From CAZYVU01 sp964651435 (GTDB lineage: Bacteria; Desulfobacterota; Syntrophorhabdia; Syntrophorhabdales; CAYQXL01), in the NCBI GenBank assembly GCA_964651435.1, contig CAZYVU010000009.1, forward strand, positions 1 through 64,000: a stretch of DNA of 64,000 nt, read 5' to 3'. This document shows, piece after piece, positions 17,630 through 25,616 of the stretch. A model generated the notes under the pieces. That model saw nothing but the letters and a program-made list of their open reading frames with translations, had not been told where the DNA came from and made no database searches. Position 1 is the stretch's first letter; each line of letters opens with the position of its first letter. The position numbers and the translations under genes are program-made.

Positions 17630-18025
17630 TTACGCGAGGGCACACGTGACTAAGGCTTTTGCGACCATCCGGCCGGCCCTATCCGTGACAGCTACGTCAG
17701 CAACAGCAGACCTTCTGCCCTTATGGATCACCACGCCCTCCGCCTCAATAGTCTCGTCTTTGGTGGGCCGGAAAAAGTTTATCTTCATCTCCAGGGTGTA
17801 GGCGACCTCGTCATCCCCAAGCAGCGAAAGGACCGCATTGACGCCCGCAGAATCGGCCAGACTTGCGATTACCCCTCCGTGAAGATAGCCGAATGGATGG
17901 GTCAAACACTCTCGAAATGATACCTTCAGTCGGGCCCGGCCTTCATGGGCCTGCAAGATCTCTATCCCCAGATGCTCGAAAAAGGGCGTATTTTCTGCGA
18001 GTTCAGCCTGCCGGTCCCTGTTCAT
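17630..18025 (-). CDS. PaaI-type hotdog-fold thioesterase
   Basis: 131 residues with the PaaI/YdiI hotdog pattern: FGYLHGGVIASLADSAGVNAV (active-site HGG and the Asp on the following helix) and INFFRPTKDETIEAEG. Predicted to hydrolyse an acyl- or aryl-CoA thioester in the cytoplasm; substrate unknown. It is the first gene of the thioesterase-ade-PBP run. Its promoter overlaps a long imperfect palindrome (18035-18071), so expression is probably controlled by a dimeric regulator. Confidence 0.85.
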   Translation of the reverse strand: MNRDRQAELAENTPFFEHLGIEILQAHEGRARLKVSFRECLTHPFGYLHGGVIASLADSAGVNAVLSLLGDDEVAYTLEMKINFFRPTKDETIEAEGVVIHKGRRSAVADVAVTDRAGRMVAKALVTCALA

Positions 18026-18034
18026 TTTCTCGTC

Positions 18035-18071
18035 TTGATTAAAATGTATCCCAAATAGGGCATTTAATCAA
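18035..18071 (-). promoter_or_regulatory. Thioesterase promoter overlapped by an operator-like palindrome
   Basis: Minus strand TTGATT (18071-18066), 17-base spacer, TACATT (18048-18043). The whole element is a nested dyad: TTGATTAAAATG (18035-18046) and CATTTAATCAA (18061-18071) pair with a single bulged A, and CCC/GGG (18050-18060) pair inside. A regulator bound here would cover both the -35 and the -10. The rest of the 215-base gap to fabI contains the fabI promoter. Confidence 0.55.
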
Positions 18072-18115
18072 CTAACGGAAAGATGCAGAAATTCCTCCCT
18101 TCATTCAATCTTCCG

Positions 18116-18144
18116 TTGACACTTGCCCTCTTCAGTGCTAATTG
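18116..18144 (+). promoter_or_regulatory. Possible fabI promoter
   Basis: TTGACA (18116-18121) followed after 17 bases by TAATTG (18139-18144). The -35 is perfect and the -10 poor. It would give a leader of about 90 bases before ATG 18241. Confidence 0.35.
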
Positions 18145-18240
18145 AAGCAAACGGAGAGACATTGGCACCAACGGGAAAGACGACTGTGGTGCCGGCCCCG
18201 GATGGTCCTCCGGCACAGACTCGTTATCAGGGAGGAGAGC

Positions 18241-19050
18241 ATGCAGGATAGCCATGATTGCACACCCCAACCGGAACCGACGGCAACCATGTCTTTGGCC
18301 GGCAAGAAAGGGCTTGTCGTAGGTATAGCAAATGCAAACAGCATCGCCTACGGTTGCGCAGAGATGTTCCAGAGATTGGGCGCCCAGTTCGCCGTCACCT
18401 ACGGACACGAGAAGACACTGCAGCATATAGAGCCGCTCGTCGAGGCAATGGACTGCCCCATCGTGTTGAAGTGCGATGTTGAGGCTGCCGGAGACTTGGA
18501 TGCGGTTATCGAGACCATTGGAAAGACGTGGGGACACCTCGATTTTGTTGTTCACTCAATAGCTTACGCACCAAAGGAAGACTTGCACGGACGCGTTGTC
18601 GACTGCTCGAGAGATGGTTTTCTCAGGGCAATGGACATCTCCTGCCATTCCTTTATCCGGTTGGCCCGGCTTGCAGAACCCCTGATGGCCAGCGGCGGAT
18701 CGCTCCTCACCATCACCTTCTATGGATCAGAGAAGGTTGTTGCCGACTACAACCTGATGGGTCCTGTCAAGGCAGCCCTGGAGAGCACCGTCCGTTATAT
18801 GGCCGCAGAGCTGGGCCCCAAGATGATAAGGGTCAACAGCATCTCTCCGGGCCCCATCAAGACGAGGGCCGCCTCGGGCATCGACCACTTCGATGTGCTT
18901 CTCGAGCGGGCCGCCCAACAGGCGCCGGAGCATCATCTGGTTTCCATAGAAGACGTGGGCGCCCTGGCAGCCTTTCTCGTAAGCGATCTTGCAGCGGGCA
19001 TTACCGGAGGGGTTCACTACGTGGATGGCGGATACCATATTGTAGGTTAG
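18241..19050 (+). CDS. fabI: Enoyl-[acyl-carrier-protein] reductase (NADH), FabI type
   Basis: Last reductive step of each fatty-acid elongation cycle. SDR fold with the FabI-specific coenzyme loop GKKGLVVGIANANSIAYG, AYAPKEDL, and the catalytic DYNLMGPVK, which supplies Tyr and Lys with the Y-x6-K spacing. The tyrosine that usually begins the preceding YLGAE-type motif is Phe here (TFYGSEK). GGAGGAGAGC directly precedes ATG 18241; 33 further open codons upstream are not needed. A short leader of about 16 residues precedes the usual start. 269 residues. Confidence 0.9.
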   Translation: MQDSHDCTPQPEPTATMSLAGKKGLVVGIANANSIAYGCAEMFQRLGAQFAVTYGHEKTLQHIEPLVEAMDCPIVLKCDVEAAGDLDAVIETIGKTWGHLDFVVHSIAYAPKEDLHGRVVDCSRDGFLRAMDISCHSFIRLARLAEPLMASGGSLLTITFYGSEKVVADYNLMGPVKAALESTVRYMAAELGPKMIRVNSISPGPIKTRAASGIDHFDVLLERAAQQAPEHHLVSIEDVGALAAFLVSDLAAGITGGVHYVDGGYHIVG

Positions 19051-19104
19051 ACAGGTTTTGTGGCGGCGATAGTCCGCCGTCTCTTCCATGAAGGCGATAA
19101 ACAC

Positions 19105-19133
19105 TTGTAATATCTGGTAAAAATGACTATAAT
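19105..19133 (+). promoter_or_regulatory. phoU promoter
   Basis: TTGTAA (19105-19110), 17-base spacer, perfect TATAAT (19128-19133). Transcription would begin near 19140. A weak five-base-pair hairpin, GGCGG/CCGCC at 19062-19078, lies between the fabI stop and this promoter but has no U-tract. Confidence 0.55.
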
Positions 19134-19157
19134 TGTGGTCCGTGGAGTTTGAACGTC

Positions 19158-19829
19158 GTGGACGGGCATATCTATAAGACCTTTGATGTGGAGCTCAAGG
19201 AGCTGAAAGAAAAGCTGCTCTATGAGGGGAGCCTTGTGGAGCGCGCCATTCGGGACGCCACAAGGGCACTACTTGAACGAAACTGCGATCTTGCGGAGAT
19301 TGTCATCGATGATGACAAGATCATCAATGCGAAAGAGATTGAGATCGACGAGTTCTGCCTCAAACTCCTTGCGCTGAGGCAACCGGCGGCCCGTGATTTA
19401 CGGTTTATTACCATGGCCATCAAGATCAACTACGATCTGGAGCGTATCGGAGATATGGCCGTCAACATATGCGAGAGGGCGCTGGAGCTCGGCAACGAGC
19501 CGCCGCTTAAGCCATACGTGGACCTACCGAAAATGGCCGATCTCGTTCAGCAAATGGTGAAGGAAAGCCTCGACGCCTTTGTGCGGGAGGATGTTGAGCT
19601 GGCCTGGAAGGTGTGCAGGGATGACGAGAATACGGACACCCTGCTGGGCCAGATGTTTCGTGATGTGCTTACTTACATGATGGCCGATCCCAAGACAATA
19701 GCACGGGGCACGCGCCTTCTCTTCATATCCAAGTATCTCGAACGGATGGCGGATCACGCCGTCAATATCGCTGAGCTTGTCATATTTATGGTTGAGGGCA
19801 AAATAATCCGCCATCAGAGTGACGCCTAA
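19158..19829 (+). CDS. phoU: Phosphate-uptake regulator PhoU
   Basis: Two tandem three-helix PhoU bundles. Metal-binding ExxxD-type helices are visible as INYDLERIGDMAVNI and LLFISKYLERMADHAVNIAE. PhoU links the Pst transporter to the PhoR/PhoB system, but no pst or pho genes are near. GTG at 19158 has GGAG at the right distance; the TTG at 19149 lies too close to it. A promoter (19105-19133) would start the transcript only about 18 bases upstream. 223 residues, normal for the family. Confidence 0.9.
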   Translation: MDGHIYKTFDVELKELKEKLLYEGSLVERAIRDATRALLERNCDLAEIVIDDDKIINAKEIEIDEFCLKLLALRQPAARDLRFITMAIKINYDLERIGDMAVNICERALELGNEPPLKPYVDLPKMADLVQQMVKESLDAFVREDVELAWKVCRDDENTDTLLGQMFRDVLTYMMADPKTIARGTRLLFISKYLERMADHAVNIAELVIFMVEGKIIRHQSDA

Positions 19830-19847
19830 GACCTGACCAATTCTCAC

Positions 19848-21068
19848 ATGAAAGATTTTCTGGACGTCATTTCCGCCAACAAGGCCTTGAAGCTGATCAC
19901 CTCTTTTCGGGCGACCGTTAGGACGGAGGGCATACCCTTGGACGATGCATGCGGGCGAATCCTCGCCCGGGACGTGGTTGCCGCCGAGGCAATACCGCAG
20001 TTCGACCGGTCTGTCGTGGACGGGTTCGCAGTCAAGGCCAAGGACACCCTCGGTGCCAAGGAGCACAGCCCCGTTCCACTGAAACACCAGGGGGAAGTAA
20101 GGGTGGCCGAAGAACCCTCGATTGCGCTGCAAGAAGGGGGTTGCGTTTATGTAAACACGGGGTCCATGATCCCTGACGGAGCCGATGCCATTCTCATGCA
20201 GGAATACGCCCGACCTGCCCTGGATATTGTTGAGGTAACAAGGACGGTTCGGAAGGGTGAGAACATTTTCTTCCGCGGTGAGGATATTGCCGCAGGCTCA
20301 CGGGTACTGAAAAAGGGCAAGAAGCTGAGCTTTGCGGACGTGGGTGTCCTCGCCGCACTCGGCGCCTCCACAGTGCCCGTTTTTCAAAAGCCGCAGTGTG
20401 CCGTCGTCTCATCGGGCGACGAGATTGTGTCTGTGGAAGAGAGTCCCGGTCCGGGCAAAGTCCGGGACATAAACCGCTACACCATCTCGGCCCTTGTGGC
20501 GCGCGCGGGCGGCCAACCCCATTTCGCAGGGCTCACGCGGGACACCAAAGACGAGGTCTGCTCGACCCTTCGCTCCTCTGAGGGCTTTGATATGATCCTC
20601 GTTTCCGGGGGCAGTTCCAAGGGTGAACGCGACCTGATGACGGAGGCCATAGAGGACCTCGGGGGCAAGGTGCTCTTTCATGGAGTCAACATAAGGCCCG
20701 GTAAACCGACGATCTTCGGCGAACTCTGGGGCAAGCCGGTTTTTGGTCTGCCGGGTCATCCCATGTCCTGCCTCATGGCGACGGTCAGGTTTGTCCGGCC
20801 CCTGCTGAGCCTGCTGGCCGGAGCGGACACCGTTGCGGACCGAACAATCAGGGCAACGCTGGCATCGAACATCCCTTCCTCACCCGGCGTCGAAGAGTAC
20901 GCCGTCGTAACACTCCGCGGCGGCCGCACCGGCCAGGCAGCCATTCCCCTGTTCACAAGGTCTTCCGCCATTTCGTCCCTTGCCAGGTCCGTTGGCTATG
21001 TGATTGTTCCAGAAAGCAGCGAGGGGCTGGAACAAGGGCTGGAGGTGGAGGTCCACCTTTTTGACTAA
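19848..21068 (+). CDS. moeA: Molybdopterin molybdenumtransferase MoeA
   Basis: Inserts molybdate (or tungstate) into adenylylated molybdopterin. 406 residues with the four MoeA domains: FDRSVVDGFAV (RSxxDGxA motif), NTGSMIPDGADAI, SSGDEIV, VSGGSSKGERD, and RPGKPTIFGELWGKPVFGLPGHPMS. C-terminal domain IV is complete. The gene starts 18 bases after phoU with no clear ribosome binding site. Immediately followed by a second MoeA-like gene; paired MoeA paralogues often separate Mo from W or have divided roles. Confidence 0.93.
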   Translation: MKDFLDVISANKALKLITSFRATVRTEGIPLDDACGRILARDVVAAEAIPQFDRSVVDGFAVKAKDTLGAKEHSPVPLKHQGEVRVAEEPSIALQEGGCVYVNTGSMIPDGADAILMQEYARPALDIVEVTRTVRKGENIFFRGEDIAAGSRVLKKGKKLSFADVGVLAALGASTVPVFQKPQCAVVSSGDEIVSVEESPGPGKVRDINRYTISALVARAGGQPHFAGLTRDTKDEVCSTLRSSEGFDMILVSGGSSKGERDLMTEAIEDLGGKVLFHGVNIRPGKPTIFGELWGKPVFGLPGHPMSCLMATVRFVRPLLSLLAGADTVADRTIRATLASNIPSSPGVEEYAVVTLRGGRTGQAAIPLFTRSSAISSLARSVGYVIVPESSEGLEQGLEVEVHLFD

Positions 21069-22974
21069 ACGGTATCTTGACACAATCCCCCTGTCCGAGG
21101 CTGTGGCCAAAGCCCTTCGGTACGTTTCGCCATTGACGGAGAGCGAAATATTGCCCACACACATGGCCAAGAACCGCCTTACGGCCCAGGCCGTTTTTGC
21201 CCGTCTTTCCAACCCGCCATACACCTGCGCATCCATGGATGGATACGCCGTGGATTATGCTCACACGCTTGCCGCAGAAATAACAAGACCATTGAGGCTG
21301 CAGAAGGGCGTCGCTGCCACCCCTGTCAACACGGGTGATCCGCTTCCTGATCAGACAAACGCCGTCATTATGCGGGAGGAGGTCGAGGAGTCGGGATCGT
21401 CAATCGTTATTCGCCAGCCCGCCTACCTGTGGCAAAACGTGCGACTCGTAGGCGAAGACGTTGTCGAGAGGGATCTCCTTGTTCCGGCCGGCTACAGGAT
21501 AGGCAGCCTCGAAATGGCGCTGCTCATAGCCGGAGGTGTGACGAGCCTCCCTGTTCGGAGAAAGCCCCTCCTCGTCGTCATCCCGACAGGCAGGGAGATA
21601 GTTGACATCTTTACAGAGGGCGTGGGGCAACTTGCCAAGGGCAGGCTCATTGACATCGACTCATATACGATTGCGAGCCTCGCCGAGGACCTGGGCTTTA
21701 CCGTGTCACGCCGTCCCGTTGCGCTGACACGGGACGATGTCCGTCAACGACTCACGGAAGCCGTGGGCGAGGCAGACGTAGTCTGTATCATCGCCGGGTC
21801 AAGCGCCGGCAGCGAGGATTACACAGAGTCAGTGATAGCCGAGGAAGGAACGTTGATTTTTCACGGCATATCGTTGATGCCCGGAAAGCCGGCCATGCTC
21901 GGCATCGTTCGCGAAAAGCCCGTTCTTGGCATGCCCGGATATCCCGTGTCGGCCGTCATTGCCTTTCGGTCCCTCGTCAAGCCTATCTACGAGAAGCTCT
22001 CCGGCCAATCGGTGCCCCGGAGATCCGTAACCTGCTTGCCGGCCGCGAAGATACCGTCCAGAATGGGAATGGCAGAAGCGGTAAGGGTCAATCTGATCAA
22101 CGTGGGACGACGCTTCTATGCCCTGCCTCTTCCAAGGGGGGCAAGCATCCTCTCTTCTTTGTCGAAGGCCGATGGCATCATCACAGTGCCGCCCAATGTG
22201 GAAGGTTACGATGAAGGGAAAAGGGTTACATGCGAGCTCCTCGTTCCGAAGGAGACGATCCGGCGTCGCCTCCACGTCGTGGGAAGTCACGACCTGTCCC
22301 TTGACGTCCTGCGGGACCTGCTGCGCGCCGCACACCCGGGCCTCGACCTCGTGGCGAGCCACGTGGGGAGCGAAAGCGGTGTTATCACCATGCAGAAGGG
22401 CCTTGCCCGTCTCGCAACAACGCACGTCATCGACGAGCGGGAACGGGTATACAATATTCCTCTGGCACGGAAGTATCTGGGAAACAGACCGTGGGTGCTT
22501 GTCCACGTGACGAAGCGCCAGCAGGGAATCATCACCGCCCGGGGAAACCCGCTCGCAATCACCTCGGTGCGCGATCTTGCCCGACCGGGCCTGCGCTTCG
22601 TCAACCGCCAGTTCGGCTCCGGTACCCGAATCCTTCTTGACATGCTTTTGAGGAAGGAGGCTATTGACCACAGGACGATTGAGGGATACGACAGGGAGGA
22701 ATCTTCCCATACGGCCGTAGGCCTCCTCGTCAAGGAGGGCGTAGCCGACGCGGGCATGGCAATCTACAGTGCAGCCCACATGTTTTCTCTTCATTTCATA
22801 CCTGTGGCGGAAGAAGATTACGACTTACTTGTGGCCCGGGAGTTTACAAAGGACAAAAGGTTCACTATGTTATTAGGACTTATAAGATCAGAGGAATTCA
22901 GGCGCAGATTGAACACCCTGGGCGGCTACGATCCCTCCGACTCAGGGGCGGTAAAATACTCCTATGTCCCCTAA
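21061..22974 (+). CDS. MoeA-like protein fused to a COG1910 molybdate/tungstate-binding-type domain
   Basis: 637 residues in two parts. Residues 1 to about 400 are a MoeA homologue (CASMDGYAVDYA, VNTGDPLPDQTNAVI, PTGREIV, AGSSAGSEDY, MPGKPAMLGI, GMPGYPVSAV). From about 405 a type-2 substrate-binding-like domain follows (VVGSHDLSLDVL, MQKGLARL, RFVNRQFGSGTRILLD, GVADAGMAIYSAA). This fusion is known in archaea and some anaerobes and may hand bound oxyanion to the transferase site. TTG at 21061 has GGAGGT eight bases upstream and overlaps the moeA end; a longer frame from 21004 would be inside moeA. Confidence 0.88.
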   Translation: MTKRYLDTIPLSEAVAKALRYVSPLTESEILPTHMAKNRLTAQAVFARLSNPPYTCASMDGYAVDYAHTLAAEITRPLRLQKGVAATPVNTGDPLPDQTNAVIMREEVEESGSSIVIRQPAYLWQNVRLVGEDVVERDLLVPAGYRIGSLEMALLIAGGVTSLPVRRKPLLVVIPTGREIVDIFTEGVGQLAKGRLIDIDSYTIASLAEDLGFTVSRRPVALTRDDVRQRLTEAVGEADVVCIIAGSSAGSEDYTESVIAEEGTLIFHGISLMPGKPAMLGIVREKPVLGMPGYPVSAVIAFRSLVKPIYEKLSGQSVPRRSVTCLPAAKIPSRMGMAEAVRVNLINVGRRFYALPLPRGASILSSLSKADGIITVPPNVEGYDEGKRVTCELLVPKETIRRRLHVVGSHDLSLDVLRDLLRAAHPGLDLVASHVGSESGVITMQKGLARLATTHVIDERERVYNIPLARKYLGNRPWVLVHVTKRQQGIITARGNPLAITSVRDLARPGLRFVNRQFGSGTRILLDMLLRKEAIDHRTIEGYDREESSHTAVGLLVKEGVADAGMAIYSAAHMFSLHFIPVAEEDYDLLVAREFTKDKRFTMLLGLIRSEEFRRRLNTLGGYDPSDSGAVKYSYVP

Positions 22975-23953
22975 GAAACCACTAACCGATAAGTTCAGCA
23001 GAATTATCAGCTACGTAAGGGTCTCCGTGACGGACCGCTGCAACCTCCGCTGCAAGTACTGCGTGGACGGTAACTTTCCCTTTGTGACCCACGACGATAT
23101 CCTGCGGTACGAAGAGATTATCCGTTTTGTCCGCATTGTCGAATCCCTCGGCATATCGAAGGTGCGGCTTACCGGCGGCGAGCCTTTGGTCAGGAAGGGG
23201 ATTACGGCCCTCGTCAGGGAGATATCGGCCCTCGAGGGCATCAACGATGTGAGCCTGACAACAAATGGCGTCTTTCTTGGCGACAAGGTGGAAGAGTTGA
23301 AGCAGGCCGGGCTCAAGAGGGTCAACGTGAGCCTCGATTCGCTGAAAAAGGATAGGTTTAGCTTCATCACCGGCGTTGACGCGCTTCATCAGGTACTCGG
23401 GAGTCTGGAAAAATCCGTCGATGCCGGCATAAAACCGATCAAGATCAATACCGTCATTATTCGAGGCTTTAACGATGATGAAATTCTGGACTTTGCCGAC
23501 TTAGCCCATCGTTGGGGCTTCCAGGTTAGGTTTATCGAGTTCATGCCCTTCGGAGATACGTCTCTGTGGGACAGCTCCCGAATTGTCACATCTGAAACGA
23601 TTCGAAAGATTATCCACGAGCGCTATCCCCTCAAGCTTTCCCACGAGAGGGGCCGCGGGCCGGCTCTCAACTTTTCCATGGAGGGCGGTGTTGGAAAGAT
23701 CGGCTTTATCAGCCCCCTTTCCTCTCACCTTTGCGCCACCTGTAACAGGATTCGCTTGACAGCCCGCGGCACGATAAGGCCCTGCCTCTTCTCGGAGACC
23801 GAATTCGACATTAAGACGTTGATGCGCAGCGGCATGAGCGACGAGGAACTGATGGAGCACGTGCGGCTCGTTGTGCGGGAAAAGCCCGAAAAGAGGGTCG
23901 ATGCGGGCGTTATGAGGAAGTGCCAGAGAAGTATGAGGGATATCGGGGGGTAG
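22964..23953 (+). CDS. moaA: GTP 3',8-cyclase MoaA (radical SAM)
   Basis: First enzyme of molybdopterin synthesis: turns GTP into 3',8-cyclo-7,8-dihydroGTP. Radical-SAM cluster CNLRCKYC near residue 26; GGEPL; second cluster CATCNRIRLTARGTIRPCLF at the C-terminus, which binds substrate. The protein ends in GG (RDIGG), the C-terminal diglycine needed for activity in this family. ATG overlaps the previous gene by 11 bases. 329 residues. Confidence 0.95.
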   Translation: MSPKKPLTDKFSRIISYVRVSVTDRCNLRCKYCVDGNFPFVTHDDILRYEEIIRFVRIVESLGISKVRLTGGEPLVRKGITALVREISALEGINDVSLTTNGVFLGDKVEELKQAGLKRVNVSLDSLKKDRFSFITGVDALHQVLGSLEKSVDAGIKPIKINTVIIRGFNDDEILDFADLAHRWGFQVRFIEFMPFGDTSLWDSSRIVTSETIRKIIHERYPLKLSHERGRGPALNFSMEGGVGKIGFISPLSSHLCATCNRIRLTARGTIRPCLFSETEFDIKTLMRSGMSDEELMEHVRLVVREKPEKRVDAGVMRKCQRSMRDIGG

Positions 23954-23984
23954 GGGAGAAGGAATGAGGTTAAGTAAAATACTA

Positions 23985-24104
23985 AGTGAGTAAATGAGTA
24001 ATTGAGAAAGTGAGTAATTGAGAAAGTGAGTAATTGAGAAAGTGAGTAATTGAGTAGTTGAGTAGTTGAGTAAGTGAGTAATTGAGAAAGTGAGTAATTG
24101 AGTA
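23985..24104 (+). repeat. Fifteen-copy tandem octamer array between moaA and moaC
   Basis: 120 bases divide exactly into 15 consecutive octamers, all carrying TGAG: AGTGAGTA (5 copies), ATTGAGAA (4), ATTGAGTA (2), GTTGAGTA (2) and AATGAGTA (1), with one further AGTGAGTA near the right end. AGTGAGTA and ATTGAGAA alternate, so a 16-base super-unit is evident. Since 8 is not a multiple of 3 and the unit holds TGA and TAA, all plus-strand frames are closed. The minus strand stays open and gives repetitive LNYS/THF peptides, which I treat as chance. The 223-base gap around it holds no gene. Confidence 0.95.
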
Positions 24105-24176
24105 AATCAGGGCTTGAGCGAACGGGAAATGGTGGAGCATGGGGTGACAAAAGCAAGGAACCGGAAAGGGGCAGCC

Positions 24177-24650
24177 GTGATATTGACGCACATTGACGAC
24201 GAGGGAAAGGCAAGAATGGTCGACATCTCCTCGAAGAGGAAGACGAACCGGGAGGCCATCGCCACGGGCACGATACGGATGTCTCCCGATGCATACGGCA
24301 TTGTCAAGGAAGGGGCAGGCCCAAAGGGTGACATCTTCGGTGTAGCCCGCGTTGCCGGCATCATGGGTGCAAAGAGGACACACGATCTCATTCCCCTCTG
24401 CCACCCCATTTCTCTATCCTTCATTGGTCTGGACTTCAGCTTTAACGATAGCGCCTCGGAAATCACCCTTACGTCCACGGTGCGGTCGTCAGACAGGACG
24501 GGAGTAGAGATGGAGGCCATGAGTTGCGTTATGATCGCAGCGCTGACGGTCTACGATATGTGCAAGGCTATAGACAAAGGCATAGAGCTCGGACCCTTCT
24601 ATCTTTTGGAAAAGAGGGGGGGCAAGAGCGGAACATTTATGCGAAGGTGA
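24177..24650 (+). CDS. moaC: Cyclic pyranopterin monophosphate synthase MoaC
   Basis: Converts the MoaA product to cPMP. The chosen GTG at 24177 has AAAGGGG upstream and yields VILTHIDDEGKARMVDIS, which aligns from its first residue with ordinary MoaC (157 residues; the usual length is about 160). Catalytic segments include MGAKRTHDLIPLCHPI, and VRSSDRTGVEMEAM followed by DMCKAIDK. Longer in-frame starts exist (ATG 24129, TTG 24114) but add sequence foreign to the family. The octamer array ends 72 bases upstream. Confidence 0.93.
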   Translation: MILTHIDDEGKARMVDISSKRKTNREAIATGTIRMSPDAYGIVKEGAGPKGDIFGVARVAGIMGAKRTHDLIPLCHPISLSFIGLDFSFNDSASEITLTSTVRSSDRTGVEMEAMSCVMIAALTVYDMCKAIDKGIELGPFYLLEKRGGKSGTFMRR

Positions 24651-24668
24651 GTCAAAGGAGATGGGTGC

Positions 24669-25106
24669 ATGAGAGGTACCATACTGTCCGTCAACACGAG
24701 CAAAGATAAAGGGGAGAAGAAGCACAACGTGGGCCTTTGCCGGTTCATAGAAGACTTCGGCCTCGAAAACGATGGCCACGCAGGACCGGGCATACGCCAG
24801 GTAAGCCTTCTTGCCCGGGAAAGTATACAGAAAATCAGGGATCTCGGCATTGACGTCGGACCCGGTGATTTTGCGGAAAACCTTACCACCGAGGGCATCG
24901 ACCTTCCATCCCTGCCCATAGGAACGACGCTTCGCGTCGGCTCATCGATCGTGCTGCGTGTCACAAAGATCGGCAAGGAGTGTCATGCCCGATGCGCCAT
25001 TTTTGAACAGGTCGGTGACTGCGTCATGCCTCGTGAGGGCATCTTTGCCCAGGTGATTGAGGGCGGCGATGCAGTGGTCGGCGACACCATAGAGGTGGAG
25101 GCATGA
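24669..25106 (+). CDS. MOSC domain protein
   Basis: 145-residue stand-alone MOSC (molybdenum cofactor sulfurase C-terminal) domain. The typical metal-sulfur motif is KECHARCAIFEQVGDCVMPREG, and GDFAENLTTEGIDL is also family-like. MOSC domains are thought to bind sulfur or sulfido-Mo cofactor; exact role here is unknown. It sits between moaC and mog and overlaps mog by four bases, so a role in cofactor maturation is the natural inference. Confidence 0.9.
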   Translation: MRGTILSVNTSKDKGEKKHNVGLCRFIEDFGLENDGHAGPGIRQVSLLARESIQKIRDLGIDVGPGDFAENLTTEGIDLPSLPIGTTLRVGSSIVLRVTKIGKECHARCAIFEQVGDCVMPREGIFAQVIEGGDAVVGDTIEVEA

Positions 25107-25594
25107 CCTTTACGGCGACGATCATTGTAGCCAGCGATAAGGGTTCCCGGGGCGAGCGGGAGGACGGAAGCGGCCCCGCCCTGAAGGCCCTGCTGGAACC
25201 CCTTTTCAGGGTGCTCGCTGTGCGGGTAATCCCCGACGACGTTGATACGATAGCCGCCGCGATTATGGAAGAAATCGACAGGAAGGGAGTGGACCTCGTC
25301 ATCACCTCGGGAGGGACAGGCCTGAGCAGGCGGGATGTGACCCCCGAGGCCACGCGGCGCGTCATTGACAGGGAACTGCCGGGCTTCGCCGAGGTCATGA
25401 GGATGGAAAGTTTTAAGATCACGCCCCACAGTGTGATTTCGCGAGCCATGGCCGGGACGCGAAAGGAAGGTCTTATCATTAATCTTCCCGGCAGCCCACG
25501 GGCAGCAACGGAATGCCTCTCCTTCGTGCTCCAGGCCATCCCCCACGCACTTTCGAAGCTCAAGGGCGATATGGCGGACTGCGGCCGTCCGTAA
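25103..25594 (+). CDS. mog: Molybdopterin adenylyltransferase (MogA/MoaB fold)
   Basis: Adenylylates molybdopterin before metal insertion by MoeA. Motifs: ASDKGSRG, TSGGTGLSRRDVTPEAT, MRMESFKITPHSVISRAMAGTR and NLPGSPRAATECL. 163 residues. ATG overlaps the MOSC gene by four bases. Last gene of the Mo-cofactor run; moaD, moaE, moeB and mobA are not present and must lie elsewhere. It converges on the pilU-like gene with 22 bases between stops, where CCCTA...TAGGG could form a small hairpin. Confidence 0.9.
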   Translation: MTFTATIIVASDKGSRGEREDGSGPALKALLEPLFRVLAVRVIPDDVDTIAAAIMEEIDRKGVDLVITSGGTGLSRRDVTPEATRRVIDRELPGFAEVMRMESFKITPHSVISRAMAGTRKEGLIINLPGSPRAATECLSFVLQAIPHALSKLKGDMADCGRP

Positions 25595-25616
25595 CCCTTT
25601 ACCCGGCACCGGCTCC

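Noticed and set aside
19062..19078. Terminator after fabI (GGCGG/CCGCC hairpin)
   Set aside because: Stem of only five pairs and no run of T after it; too weak to call.
23954..24176. Possible CRISPR array in the repeat region
   Set aside because: Units are 8 bases, directly adjacent and without spacers, so it is a simple tandem repeat.
23725..24404. Minus-strand frames coding LNYS/THF-type repeat peptides
   Set aside because: They exist only because the octamer array lacks stops on that strand; they run through moaA and moaC and have no start signal.
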